From the NCBI GenBank assembly GCA_027257055.1, contig JAPVLO010000381.1, positions 992,001 through 1,056,000 on the forward strand: DNA of 64,000 nt, in the 5' to 3' direction. The position numbers and the translations under genes were made by a program. This DNA is from Cephalopachus bancanus. Its lineage: Eukaryota; Chordata; Mammalia; Primates; Tarsiidae. Positions 11,292-21,740 of this stretch are shown one piece after another (positions within the stretch are counted from its first letter, which is position 1; every line of letters begins with the position of its first letter). The notes beneath the pieces are model-generated. The model ran no database searches and was not told the origin of the DNA. It saw only the letters and a list, made by a program, of their open reading frames with translations.

Positions 11292-11754
11292 GACCGCTGT
11301 GTTTATGGGAGGGGTGACTGAGGCCAGGGAAGGAAGGAGGAGCACCAGTTGGGAGAGCCTGTCCTTCCTCTAGTCTCCCCTCGATTGTTTTTCGAGAGAC
11401 TTCTTCGGCTACTCCAATCTCTGCTTTTTAGAGACCGAAGGGCCTTTGGTTTCCCGCTCACCTAGAGGCAGGGGGCGTGGGTACTTTGCAGCAGGCACAC
11501 ATCATCTGGTCACCTCCAAAGAGCATCTGTCTCTAGGAAAGCCACACTGCTCACGTGCTGTGGCTGAAGACACACAGATGCGGCACCTGATCGCATCGCC
11601 GTGTTCAGTGTAGTTGGCCCACTTCCGGGATGTGGGATACAACTTGTAAAAACCAGAGTGGAGGGTTCAGCTTGTGTCTTTGCGCATGTGTCACCCTGGC
11701 TCTTGACTGTGGCGTCCTCGGCGAATTCCTTTAGGGTGGGCGTGGCCTTGTCGT
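11292..11754. other. unique DNA
   Basis: No recognisable repeat, exon or regulatory cluster. Confidence 0.4.
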
Positions 11755-11985
11755 GATCTGATCCCTGGTGCCCAGCACATGGTAGACACTCCGTGAATAT
11801 TTACACAAGAATCCCTTACACAGCACTGTTCTAAATGCCTCAAATATAATCTCACAGATTTCTCTCTCACTGCCGGGAAGATGCTATTGTTATCTCCATT
11901 TCACAGATGAGAACACTGAGTCTAGAGAGGCTGAGCAACTTGCCCAGGGTCACACAAGTAATGCAGAGAGGAGCCAGCATTTGTC
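11755..11985 (+). mobile_element. MIR SINE
   Basis: The conserved MIR core is clear: ATCTCCATTTCACAGATGAG, GAGAGGCTGAGCAACTTGCC and CAGGGTCACACAAGTAATGC. Upstream GGTGCCCAGCACATGGTAGA also fits a MIR-related segment. Confidence 0.8.
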
Positions 11986-11997
11986 TTTTTGCTTATT

Positions 11998-12298
11998 TGT
12001 TTTTTGTTTTTGTTTTTTGAGTTGGAGTCTCACTCCGTGGCCCAAGCTGGAGTGCAGTGGCCTGCTCACGGCCACCGCAGCCTCGACCTGCTGGGCTCTG
12101 GCGATCCTTCCGCCTCAGTCTTCTGAGTAGCTGGAACTGCAGACATGCACTACCATGCCCGGCTGATTTTTTGATTTATTGTAGAGATGAGGTCTCGCCA
12201 AGTTGCCCAGGCGGGTTTCAAACCCGCGGGCTCAGGCAATCCACTCACCTCGGCCTCCCAAAGTGCTGGGATTGCAGGCTGAGCCGCCCAGCCCGACC
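11998..12298 (-). mobile_element. Alu SINE
   Basis: A full-length antisense Alu runs from a T-rich tail through GAGTTGGAGTCTCACTCCG to GCCGCCCAGCCCGACC. It abuts the 3' end of the MIR. I did not find a clean target duplication. Confidence 0.94.
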
Positions 12299-13636
12299 AC
12301 CTCCTCTTCTTTCCATCTGCTCTCCTGTACGTTCCTGCCATGGCCTCGTTAGCGTTCTCAGTCCAAGCACCCTCTCTGCCCTCTTCCTGCTTCAGGCAGC
12401 ACGTGCAGAGGCAGACACTGTTCCTGCTAACCTGGTCTCCGTGGCACACCACGTTGCCACTGGCCGTGAGATGCCATCCCCATGGGCGCAGCGTGGCTCT
12501 GGGAAGACCTGAGTCCACCTTTCTCAGCCTCACCTACCTTTGTGGAAGTTATCGACAGCATCAGTGAGCTGCGTCTTACCGGGACGTGTTCGGCATGTGG
12601 GCGTCCTGGGAATGGCTCTGCAGCCTTGTCTCTTCACACCGAGTTCTCCGGGATTCTCTCTCATTCCGCCTCCTCTCGTCTCCCTCTTTTCCTCTAGCCG
12701 GTGTTGAGAGAGCTGGCCCTGGGCAGGCCCAATGGTCAGCTCCGAGGATGGTCCGCAGTCTGATGTCAGGGAGTCCATATTGTGTGTGTGTGTGTGGTTT
12801 TAAAAGGAGTCATAGACGAGCGTCTGCATTTGAAAACATTCAAAATGAACGTTTCTTAAATGCCAACTTAATACTCACCCAGAAAAAAGAAAGAACCACA
12901 GACAGCTGTTGGCTTTTTTCTCTCTGTTTGTTTTTGGACGACAGGGCTGTTGGGTTTGGTATTTGAGGGGAGTCAGCTTGTCCTTCCATGAAACCAACAC
13001 AGAATTTAAAAAGTTGGACGTACCGGGCTTTAGTTGCGCCTGTACCAGGTCGGAGATTGCGGAACGGTGTGGTATTTGAGAAGATGTATTGGGGGTTTGG
13101 GACTGTCTTCCTTCCCTTTATCTTACCCAATTCCAAGTCGGAACCAGGCAGAGCCCAGTAAGGTGCAGAGCAGCAGGCCAGCAGACACGGGCGGGTGGGG
13201 TTCGGCTCACCAGGGTGGCCGGTGGGCAAGCTATCTCACAGGGCGAGATAGCTCCAGCCTGGCGTGGGCCAGGCAGAGGTCAGCCCCTGTGGCACGTGGT
13301 GGTGCGTGACGGCAGGAAGCCTCGGGCCAGCCCAGCCTGGAGGGTCGAGCGGCTCCAGCAGGCTGTTGACACTGGAGAGACCCAGTGGGCAGTCGCCACC
13401 CAGGCTCTGGGGTTAGTTGGTTGGGACTGCTGGGATGGCACCATTCTAGGAGAGCAGGGTGCACAGAAGTGGCCAGAAAGGATTGACAGATGAGAGGCAA
13501 GATGGACTATGGGGAGCTGTAGCTTGCAGAAACCAGGACCAAGACCGGACCAAAACCAGTTCCAATTAAAGTCATGCCATCGTTATGTTGAAATATGTGA
13601 TGAAGCAGTTAGCTCACACTGGCTGATTTGCATCAT
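12299..13636. other. unique DNA with short TG run
   Basis: A (TG)9 run lies at 12780-12797. Frames of 120-150 codons on both strands overlap one another. None shows a recognisable domain or codon-level signal I can defend. Confidence 0.4.
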
Positions 13637-13938
13637 GATCATTATTATTATTATTATGAGTCGGAGTCTCACTCCGTTGCCCAGGCTGGAGTGCCATGGC
13701 ACACTCACAGCCACTCCAGCATCGACCGACTAGGCTCTGGCAGTCCTTCCGCCTCAGCCTCCCAAGTAGCCAGAGCTACAGGTGCGCGCTGCCACACCAG
13801 GCTGATTTTTGATTTATTGCAGAGACATGGTCTCACCAAGTTGCCTGGGCTGGTCTCGAACCCACAGGCTCAGGCAATCCACTCGCCTCGGCCTCCCAAA
13901 GTGCTAGGATGACAGGCTGAGTCACTGAGCCCAGCCCC
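13637..13938 (-). mobile_element. Alu SINE
   Basis: The antisense Alu has a tail turned into an ATT-repeat (13640-13657). GATTTGCATCAT at 13625 and GATTTGCATTAT at 13939 flank it as a target duplication. Confidence 0.95.
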
Positions 13939-14102
13939 GATTTGCATTATTGTTTGAGAGTAGTGGAAAAGTTGCCCCTCTCATCAGTGTTTTGATAAAA
14001 TAAAAAATGACCCTGGCACCCATCAGAGCCGCCTGTTATTTGTAGCTGCCTGTTATTTATTTTGTTTCCTACTTAGACATTTTGACTATTTTCCATCTAA
14101 CG

Positions 14103-14321
14103 CAGAGATGGGCAAACTTTCCCTGTGAAGGGCCAAAGAGTAAATATGTCAGGCTCTGCGGGTCGTGGGGTCTCGGTCACAGGTGCCCACACAGTCCTTG
14201 AAGTAAGAAAGCAGCAGTGGCTGCACTGGCGTGAGTGGGCACGGCTACGGGCCAACAAACTTCACCCACAGACACAGGCAGCGGACCGGGCATGGACTGT
14301 AGCCACAGTTTGCCAACCATG
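14103..14321. mobile_element. hAT-Charlie-type MITE
   Basis: The ends are inverted repeats: CAGAGATGGGCAAAC at the left and GTTTGCCAACCATG at the right (complement CATGGTTGGCAAAC). The body has GAAGGGCCAAAGAGTAAATA and AGGCTCTGCGGG, known from common mammalian hAT MITEs. Flanks ATCTAACG (14095-14102) and ATCTAGGG (14322-14329) are a diverged 8-bp duplication, as expected for hAT. It has no transposase. Confidence 0.8.
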
Positions 14322-14496
14322 ATCTAGGGAAACAGCATTTCCACTCACAAATAGGTGTGATACGCTGTTTCCATTGAACAGAGGAAAACATGTATCCATA
14401 TTTGCTGCAAAAAGCAAAAAACATCTTCAGGTGATGTTTCTTCCTCTTTTTCTTGGATAATGGCAATAGTGGTCCTTTTGGTTTGGTTAAATATTA

Positions 14497-14793
14497 CTTT
14501 TTTTTTTTGAGTCAGAGCCTCACACCGTCACCCATACTGGAGTGCAGTGGCACACTTATGGCCACCCCAATGTCGACCCGCTGGGCTCTGGCGATCCTTC
14601 CGCCTCTGCCTTCCAAGTAGCTGAAACAGCAGGTGTGCTACTGTGACTGGCTATTTTTTTCTATTGATTGCAGAGACAAGGTCTCGCCAAGTTACCCGGG
14701 CTGTTCTCGAACCCGTGGGCTCAGGCCATCCCCTCACCTCAGCCTCCCAAAGTGCTGGGATTACATACAGGCTTGAACCAGCGTGCCCCGCCA
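14497..14793 (-). mobile_element. Alu SINE
   Basis: A full-length antisense Alu, flanked by GTTAAATATTA at both 14486 and 14794, an exact target duplication. The right end carries a small insertion (ATTACATACAGGC). Confidence 0.95.
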
Positions 14794-14804
14794 GTTAAAT
14801 ATTA

Positions 14805-15152
14805 ATTATTAAGTACCAGTTGTGCTTTTTACTCAGCACCAGAGGAAGATTAAAAGCACATACTTGAGGTGGTTCAGTAACATTGTGGCGAGTAGAACAG
14901 GTGTGATCAGAGTGGGTATGCAGGCCCACGTTTCTAAAGTTGCAGGGGGGGGGAACGGGGAGGGTGGGCAGGAGGAGAAGGAACAAGGCTGTGCTCTCGA
15001 GGAAGAGGGGCAATATTCAAGGCAGACAGGACAGTCCAGCCGGCCAGAGCAGGTGACCAGGGACCGGGCCTCGTCTCCTCCACCTGTAGGATGTGGGAGT
15101 CAGTAGCTTCTTTACGCGACTGTCCTGAGGACTTCAAAAGTTACTGTTTGTA
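14805..15152. other. unique DNA with purine-rich patch
   Basis: 14945-15010 is G/A-rich with a G9 run. No gene or repeat is assigned. Confidence 0.4.
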
Positions 15153-15440
15153 CCCAGCATGGTGGCTCACACCTGTAATCCCAGCACTTTGGGAGGCGAA
15201 GGCAAGAGGATGGCCTGAGCCCAGGGATTTGACACCAGCCTGGGCAACTTGGCAAGACTTCTCTCTCCAATAAGTCAAAAAATTAGCTGGGCGTGGTGGC
15301 ATGTGCCTGTCGTTCCAGTCACTTGGAAGGCTGAGGAGGAAGGATCGCCTGAGCCCAGCAGGTCGAGGCTGCAGTGGCCTCACCATGCCACTGCACTCCA
15401 GCCTGAGCGACAGAGTGAGACTTGGACTCAATAAAAAAAA
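15153..15440 (+). mobile_element. Alu SINE
   Basis: A sense Alu starts at CCCAGCATGGTGGCTCACAC and ends GACTTGGACTCAATAAAAAA. It has the TCAAAAAATTAGCTGGGCG linker. No clear target duplication. Confidence 0.94.
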
Positions 15441-15442
15441 GT

Positions 15443-15515
15443 GAATCTTGTGAAACGCCCAGAGCAGTTCCTGGCGCACAGCAAAGGCTGTGTCTGTTTA
15501 TCAAATAAACGTATG
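15443..15515 (+). mobile_element. MIR-like 3' fragment
   Basis: CCCAGAGCAGTTCCTGGCGC, ACAGCAAAGG and ATCAAATAAACG fit a MIR 3' segment directly after the Alu tail. Short and tentative. Confidence 0.45.
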
Positions 15516-16440
15516 CCTGGAGGCAGGGGTGGTGGTCAGTTCCTAAGATACCCAGAATGAGACTGAGGACAGAACCACTTGGAACAAACGCGCGGATCTC
15601 GTGGCTGCCTGTCAGGAGCCTGCAGCGCCCCTCCCCTCGGCCCAGCAGCCCTGTCCAGAGTGGATGGTCATGGCTGTCCCCCCACGACTGAGAGGTAGGT
15701 GAGGCCCGCGGGAGACGGTGCTGATGCCAGCACACGGGCCCGCAGCCGTGATGGGACCACACGGAGAGGGCTTTTGTGGGAACACGGGGGGGATGCTTGG
15801 ACTATCCTGTCAGAGGCGCTGGTGCAGACGCCCACGTGAGACAGCCTGAAGGCAGGACTGGGATGGGATGAGGGTCCCTCCGCAGAGGAGACCCCGCCGT
15901 GCTGAGACCAGGGAGCTGGGAAGGGTGGAGAAGGGTGTCTGGACGCCTCTGTGGACTCGGGACAGAAGACCGCTGCTGTCATCTCAAGTCGCCGGGGAGG
16001 AGTCCACCCTCCCATCCTTGGAAGTGGGAGCCGTGTGCGAGTTCCACGGCGGTTGAGGGTGAAGGTGCTCAGCGCACGGTGGTCGCGGGAGCCGACGGAC
16101 CCCGCAGACCCCAGCAGTGTGGCCACGTGACATGGCCGTGTGGCCAGGGGACACGTGGGGACTGAGCTCCTGCCTCGAGGGCTCGGCAAGGAGTCGGTCT
16201 GAGGAATGCTCTGGGCTGGGGTGCATTCCAGCCTGGGGCGACTCCCAGCACTTTCCTTTCCATGGGCCCCAGCTTTCTCTCCCTTTGGCCTTCTTTTGTC
16301 GCGAAAGGTTGTTGCCAGCGAGCACAATGGGGCCCTGGCTGTGTTGCATTGACTTTCAAGTTTAAGCCGCTAGTGTGGAATCAGTTAGCAGACTTGTGAA
16401 TCAATTAGCCAACCAGTGGGATTCCATTTTAACGAGGGAG
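15516..16440. other. unique GC-rich DNA
   Basis: Overlapping frames run on both strands (the largest 219 codons, minus). CpG is more frequent than average between 15880 and 16180 but not dense enough to call an island. No promoter or exon was recognised. Confidence 0.35.
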
Positions 16441-16482
16441 TTCTGTCTGCGTCAGATGCCAGCCTGTGTGTGAGTGCATGAT

Positions 16483-16485
<3 letters not shown>

Positions 16486-16530
<45 letters not shown>
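16486..16530. repeat. (TG)n microsatellite with degenerate flank
   Basis: A pure (GT/TG) run of about 22 units is followed to about 16660 by degenerate GTGTGAATG, GTGAGTG and TGCATGG units, probably an older expansion. The 'HTHTHTH' frames on the minus strand are products of this tract. Confidence 0.97.
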
Positions 16531-16534
<4 letters not shown>

Positions 16535-16664
16535 CATGAACGTGTGGTAAATGCGCGATTGTGTATGTGAGTGTGTGAATGTGTGTGAATGCATGGAAGA
16601 GCGTGTGTGAGTGCATGGAGTCTGAGAGTGCACAGATGTGTAAGTGTGAATGCACGAATGTACA

Positions 16665-17028
16665 AGGTCCAACAGTTAAGTTCACGAACTCATCCCAGAG
16701 AAAGTGCTCCAGACCTCATTGCTGACTATCACTACGGTCGCCTTCGAAGGACTCCCCTTGGGAAGCGATGCACTGACACCAGCACCTAGTCCACCCGTCA
16801 AAGTAGTTTTGGAACTCTTTTTCTGGAACGGCCATCAGAGTCGTCATCATACCCTTGATGTCCTGAGTCATCAAATGTCTTCCTTTCCAGATTTTCTTTA
16901 TCTTCAGGAAAAGAAAAAAGTCATTGAGGGCCAGTTCAGATGAGTAGGGAGGGTGTTCCAATACAGTTATTTGTACCGCACTGCCAATATAAGTGCATGG
17001 TGGCAAGTTCACAGACTTGTCAGACCTC
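16665..17028 (-). mobile_element. internally deleted mariner element
   Basis: The left end AGGTCCAACAGTTAAGTTC and the right end AAGTTCACAGACTTGTCAG match the two inverted termini of the longer mariner at 29478-30440. TA dinucleotides lie just outside. The interior keeps only the complement of the transposase C-terminal third, around a YS(S/P)-[D/E]LA-type mariner motif. Most of the N-terminal half is deleted. Non-functional. Confidence 0.75.
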
Positions 17029-17034
17029 AGTAAA

Positions 17035-17221
17035 TAACAATGACAGCTCTGATGGCCATTCCAGAAAAAGAGTTCCAAAATTGCTTTAATGGGTGGGCTA
17101 GGTGCTGGCTTCAGTGCATAGCTTCCCAAGGGGAGTACTTTGAAGGTGACTATAGTGATATTCAGCAATGAAGTCTGAAACGCTTTTTCTAGGATGGTTC
17201 GCAAACCTAACTGTCAGATCT
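17035..17221 (+). mobile_element. mariner 3' fragment in opposite orientation
   Basis: This segment repeats, in reverse complement and at roughly 85% identity, the left part of the preceding mariner: TGATGGCCATTCCAGAAAAA matches the complement around 16810-16848. It ends with GGTTCGCAAACCTAACTGTC at the 3' terminus. It has no 5' terminus of its own, so it is a truncated second copy facing the first. Confidence 0.75.
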
Positions 17222-17249
17222 GAAAGCCACAGAAAAACACACAGGGGGA

Positions 17250-17600
17250 GAGATAGGCTTGTGTTCACATTTGTTATTTTGAGCAATGGAGTACTGTATA
17301 GCCAATAAAAAGGATTAAAATGGCATGGTAGAAATATACTTATTGGCATAGAGACATGTTACCAATATGGAAACGTTTTTAAAGCACTCAATATACTATG
17401 AAGTGCAGTCTAATTTTAACTTTAGAATATTTCAGAATATTATATGCACACAGCAAAAAAGAAAAATGACTGCCAGATAGACAAAATTATAACCACTGTT
17501 ATTTCTTGTGATTACAGGTAGTTTGTGCTTTCCTCTTGATGGTATGAAAAAAATATGTAATATTAAAGTTGTTATACAAAGTACCCAGCCCACTCCTGGG
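17250..17600 (+). mobile_element. L1/HAL1-like 3' region
   Basis: GGAGTACTGTATAGCCAATA followed by AAAAGGATTAAAATGGCATG, then an AT-rich tail with ACAGGTAGTTTGTGC, resembles the end of an old L1 or half-L1 element. Diverged, so family and ends are tentative. Confidence 0.5.
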
Positions 17601-18167
17601 TTAAGGAGACAATGAGAGGCCTTGGCCCCAAACCGTCCATAGTGCATGCAGGATGAAGACATCCCAGGGGGAAGCTAACACCGACTCATCTCTTACCAAG
17701 GCCCAATAATGAGCTAATTATCTATCAGTGTAGCTGACTGACTTACTTTCCATCCATCTCTCTGTAATATGTATCCATTAAACTCATTGTGCAAAAGATG
17801 CAAGATAATGGCTCTAAGTTTCAAAAATTGTTTGCACTTTGCCAGCATGGGCGTATTTCCCTAGTCCGGAGTGAAATAGGTTGCCGACTACTTAATTCCT
17901 AAGCTCATTTATCCATTTTTTCCCTCCACAGAATTTATTAAGAGCCTGCCACAAGCCAGGCAGGGCAGGAATCTTATGATGAGGCTGTTGGGATGTATCC
18001 CATTGTTCGAGTTTTCTGTTTTCAGTCTTGTCATGTGTGTTCCTCTGGAAGTCAAGAGGAACAATCTTGATCTATAATAATTGCAGTTTTTCTAAAAGAA
18101 CCATCGAAGTTGTCTTAAAATTGAGCATGTTTTCCTGAAGGAGTATGGTACTACAGTGGGTAAAATG
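17601..18167. other. unique DNA with a possible MIR/L2 patch
   Basis: AATTTATTAAGAGCCTGCCA at about 17932 followed by CAAGCCAGGCAGGGCAGG resembles the MIR/L2 'size of last interval' segment. The rest is unassigned. Confidence 0.35.
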
Positions 18168-18220
18168 GTCTAAACCTGTGCTGTTCAGTACAGTAGCCAC
18201 TAACCAAGTGTGGCTATTTA

Positions 18221-18523
18221 TTTATTTTTATTTTTTTATTTTTATTTTTTGAGTTGGAGTCTCACTCGGTCACCCAGACTGGAGTGCAGTGGCTGCTCCC
18301 GGCCACCGCAGCCTCGCCTGCTGGGCTCCGGCGACCCTTCCGCCTCAGCCTTCCGAGTAGCTGGAATTACAGGCATGCACTACCACACCCAGCTGATTTT
18401 TTGATTTATTATAGAGATGAGGTTTCACTGCCCAGGCGGGTCTCGAACCCGCAGGCTCAGGCAATCCACTCACCTCGGCCTTCCAAAGGCGCGGGATTAC
18501 AGGGTGAGCCACCAAGCCCGGCT
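18221..18523 (-). mobile_element. Alu SINE of the short-linker type
   Basis: A full-length antisense Alu with exact 15-bp duplication AAGTGTGGCTATTTA at 18206 and 18524. It has CCAAAGGCGCGGGATTAC and lacks the CAAGTTG step (GGTTTCACTGCCCAGG), two traits shared by a subset of copies in the window. Confidence 0.97.
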
Positions 18524-18553
18524 AAGTGTGGCTATTTAAATTTAAACTAAATT

Positions 18554-18843
18554 GGATGGGCTCATTGGCTCAACCTGTCATCCCAGCACTTTGGGAGGCC
18601 AAAGCAAGTGGAGTGCCTGAGCCTGCGGGTTCGAGACCAGCCCGGGGAACTTGGCGAGACCTCATCTCTACAATAAATCAAAAAATTAGCTGGGCGTGGT
18701 GGCATGCGTCTATAGTTCTGGCTCCTTGGAAGGCCGAGGCGGAAGGATCTCCAGAGCCCAGCAGGTTGACGCTGGGGTGGAGCGAGTGTGCCACGGCACT
18801 CCAGCCTGGGCAACGGAGTGAGACTCCAACTCAAAAAAAAAAA
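18554..18843 (+). mobile_element. Alu SINE
   Basis: A full-length sense Alu inserted 30 bp from the previous one, in the opposite orientation. It ends GACTCCAACTC plus A-run. AAACTAAATT (18544) and AAATTAAATT (18841) are a plausible duplication. Confidence 0.95.
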
Positions 18844-18982
18844 TTAAATTAGCCATTCAGTGTCTCAGTCACTCTAGCCACATTTCAAGTGTGACTACCC
18901 AGAAGGGCCAGTGGCTACCATACTGGGCAGATGCAGAACATTTGTGTCGCCAAGAAAGTTTTTGGACAGCACTGGTCTAAAC

Positions 18983-19656
18983 CTAGCTGCTGAGAAGATT
19001 TGTGTATAAAGAGTCGTTTTCCACATTTCTTCTCTTCGTTTATTAAAAGTCCAGATGCTTGTGGGTAGTTAACTGCTTCCTTTAGCTCCTCCACCTCTAA
19101 GCTCTTGCCCTAAGCTGTAGACTTCTGAGGACTTGTCAGCAACTGCTCCAGAGAGCAGGCATCAAGGGCCAAGTCAATCCATTTACACACTTGCGTATAT
19201 TTATATAAATCTGGTTAAATATTAATTTGAAATGGTTGTAAATGGGGTTTGCAACAGTAAAAAAAAAGTCTGTGTAGCTTTACTTTAAACATGTTCATTA
19301 GTGTTAAGTTGTTAAACTGTAACTAATTTGGCATTTTTACATAGTCATCCATTTCACTGGGCTTTACTGTGTAGTCCACAATGCCAAAAATCCAGTGATT
19401 TTATCAACAAATGTTGCTCACTCCCATATATAGAAGATGGAATGGCCTAACAGCTAGTTTTCACTTGAGTAGCAACCTGAAGACTAAATCACAACCCAGG
19501 AATTTTCCAAAGTTTCTTACAATTACACTGAACTGGATTTTCCTTCAAAAAACATCTAGCAAAAGCAAAATACATAACAACTAGGATTATTCTACTTTCT
19601 TTGTGCTTAAAGGCAGCATTACTTTTTAAGTAGAATGTGTGTTTGTGTGTTTGTTT
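18983..19656. other. unique AT-rich DNA
   Basis: No gene or repeat recognised. Confidence 0.4.
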
Positions 19657-19663
19657 TGGGGTT

Positions 19664-19974
19664 TTTTTTGTTTGTTTGTTTGTTTTGAGTTGGAGTCTCA
19701 CTCTGTCGCCTGGACTGGAGTGCAGTGGCCGCTCCCAGCCACCGCAGCCTCGCCTGCTGGGCTCCGGCGATCCTTCCGCCTCAGCCTTCCGAGTAGCTGG
19801 AACGACAGGCGCGCGCTACCGCGCCCGGCTGATTTTTTTTGTTTGTTTGTTTTTTTAATTGTAGAAATGAGGTCTCGCCTGCCCAGGCGGGTCTCGAACC
19901 TGCGGGCTCAGTCAATCCACTCACCTCAGCCTCCCAAAGGCGCGGGATTACAAGCTGAGCCACCGAGCCCAGCT
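19664..19974 (-). mobile_element. Alu SINE of the short-linker type
   Basis: This antisense Alu has the CCAAAGGCGCGGGATTAC trait and the deletion of CAAGTTG (GGTCTCGCCTGCCCAGG). The internal linker has grown into a GTTTGTTTGTTTTTTTAA run. A (GTTT)n tail precedes it at 19658-19685. Confidence 0.95.
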
Positions 19975-20281
19975 TATTTCTTTTTTCAACTCTCCCCATG
20001 CCCCCCCCCCACCCCCTGCACCCTTGAGGGGTAGACCACTATCTGGACATTTGTGATGAATACTTCCTTCATTTCTTTCATAATTGTATGATCTGTGTTT
20101 TCATTTCTAAATAATATAGTTTCATTTTCCTGGTTTGGGACCTTTATAGAAGAGGACTGATGACGTATACACTCTTGTACCTTCTCTCGCTAAGATTTTG
20201 TTTGTGAGACCTGCCCAGGTTTTGAGCATTGGTTAGTGTAACTTTAAGGAGTGGCTCTGTCAAGGACATTGTAACACTTCT
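19975..20281. other. unique DNA with C-run
   Basis: A C12 run occurs near 20001-20013. No gene or repeat assigned. Confidence 0.35.
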
Positions 20282-20295
20282 AAGAGGAGAGCTCA

Positions 20296-20556
20296 GGTCG
20301 GGCACAGTGGCTCAAGTCTGTCATCCGAGCACTTTGGGAGGCCAAGGTGAGAGAATGGCCTGAGCCTGCGAATTCGAGACCAGCCTGGGCAACGTGGTGA
20401 GACCTTGTCTCTACAATACATAAAAAAAAATTGGCCAGGTGTGGTAGCACGGGCCCGTAGTTCTGGCTACTTGGAAGGCTGAGGCGGAAGGATCACCTGA
20501 GCCCAGTGGGTCGACGCTGGGGTGGCTGTGAGCGTGCCAACTCACACACACACAAA
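20296..20556 (+). mobile_element. Alu SINE with terminal internal deletion
   Basis: A sense Alu starts at GGTCGGGCACAGTGGCTCAA. Near the end, GAGCGTGCCA is joined directly to ACTCACACACACACAAAAA. This removes about 35 bases (the CTGCACTCCAGCCTGGG segment) at an 'ACTC'-type junction. Target duplication: AAGAGGAGAGCTCA at 20282 and AAGAGGAGAGCTTA at 20557. Confidence 0.94.
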
Positions 20557-20570
20557 AAGAGGAGAGCTTA

Positions 20571-21139
20571 AATCAGTACATGCTGTCATGCATATATGGG
20601 AAGGGTTGGGGTGGGGGATTTGGTAAAGAAAACATTAACCAGTGTGTTATTTGATTTGTTTTAAAATACATCAATTACTTCTATGACTTTTGCAAGTGCA
20701 TAAATTTTCCAAAGTTCTCATGCAGTGTAGAAAAGGTGTTTAAAAAGGTAATGCTGATAACTTGAATGCAAACATTTTTGTGTTATTTCAGGGTTAAAGT
20801 ATTCAAAGATAGCAGTTAACTAACCAGCAGGGCGTACTTACCCTGCACACAACCATTTCTTCCCTCTTTAGGGGAAAAGAAAAAGAGCACGATCTAATCA
20901 GTAGGAGAGTTTTCTCATTTTATTTTTAGTAACTTAATGCTGTGGAGAAAACTCTGTCTGCCCTTGAGAAGCCGTGATCTCTGAAATCTGTGAATGTAAA
21001 TGCTGTCTTCTTTTTAGGTAGGTTGGGGTGGAGTGGTTACCAGCTACGTGTAGAAACAGAATTTTGAAAATGAGCCTGAGCCTGGCTCTGTCCGGTTTTG
21101 CGAGGGTTGCCTCAAAATCCTTCCTGCCACTGCTCTCAG
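20571..21139. other. unique AT-rich DNA
   Basis: No gene or repeat recognised. Confidence 0.35.
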
Positions 21140-21436
21140 CTGAAGTTCTGGTTTCATTTTTTTCATGTAGGAATCTAAGCCATCTGGAATTTGTGTTGTC
21201 ATATAGTAGGAGGGACAGACTGAAATTTATTTTTTCCTGCAGTTTACTGACTAATCTATGCATTCTCCTTGATGTGATCCGACACCTTTATTATTCTCTA
21301 AATTATTCGTGCTTGTGGCTGTTTCTGATTTTCTCTTCTATGCTATTGACCTCTATCTGCACTTGAGCCAGTGTCACGCTGTTTTAATTATTGTACCTTT
21401 AAAGTTTGTTGCATCTGCTAGTAGAGATGCTGGCAT

Positions 21437-21485
<49 letters not shown>

Positions 21486-21740
21486 ACTCACACATGGAGT
21501 ACCCCTTCTTTTTCTATCATAAATTCTCAGATAAACTTTTACATAGATATGTGAATTTCAGAAAAAGCATCCCACTGTGATTTTGACATTTTGATTTAAA
21601 ACTAAAATTTGATTTTGAGAAGATTTGACATCCCTAGATCGGAGAAAATCACTTTCTCCCTGTCAATCCTGACACCCTCAAGTGAAGTTTTGTCATTGTC
21701 TTCATTCAGACCTTGTCTGTTTCTTATTCCACGTTCTGTG
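21140..21740 (-). mobile_element. ancient L1 LINE, antisense, split by (AC)n
   Basis: TAAGCCATCTGGAATTTGTG, TTGACCTCTATCTGCACTTG and CACGCTGTTTTAATTATTGT are the complement of an old L1 3' region. After the AC tract, TTTTGAGAAGATTTGACATC continues the same element. The AC tract has expanded inside it. Confidence 0.72.
21437..21483. repeat. (CA)n microsatellite
   Basis: A pure run of about 23 CA units lies within the antisense L1. Confidence 0.97.

Larger units (their letters stand above)
18176..18974. mobile_element. hAT-Charlie-type MITE interrupted by two Alus
   Basis: The two outer parts and the short middle piece (18524-18553) join into one element with inverted ends: CTGTGCTGTT at the left, GACAGCACTG at the right. 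Inside are GTAGCCACTAACCAAGTGTG and GGCCAGTGGCTACCATACTG, typical of a common mammalian hAT MITE. An exact 8-bp duplication GTCTAAAC lies at 18168-18175 and 18975-18982. It has no coding capacity. Confidence 0.85.

Noticed and set aside
16385..16685. His/Thr repeat frames (HTHTHT)
   Set aside because: Products of the (TG)n tract, not proteins. The same applies at 44508-45032 and 45957-46253.
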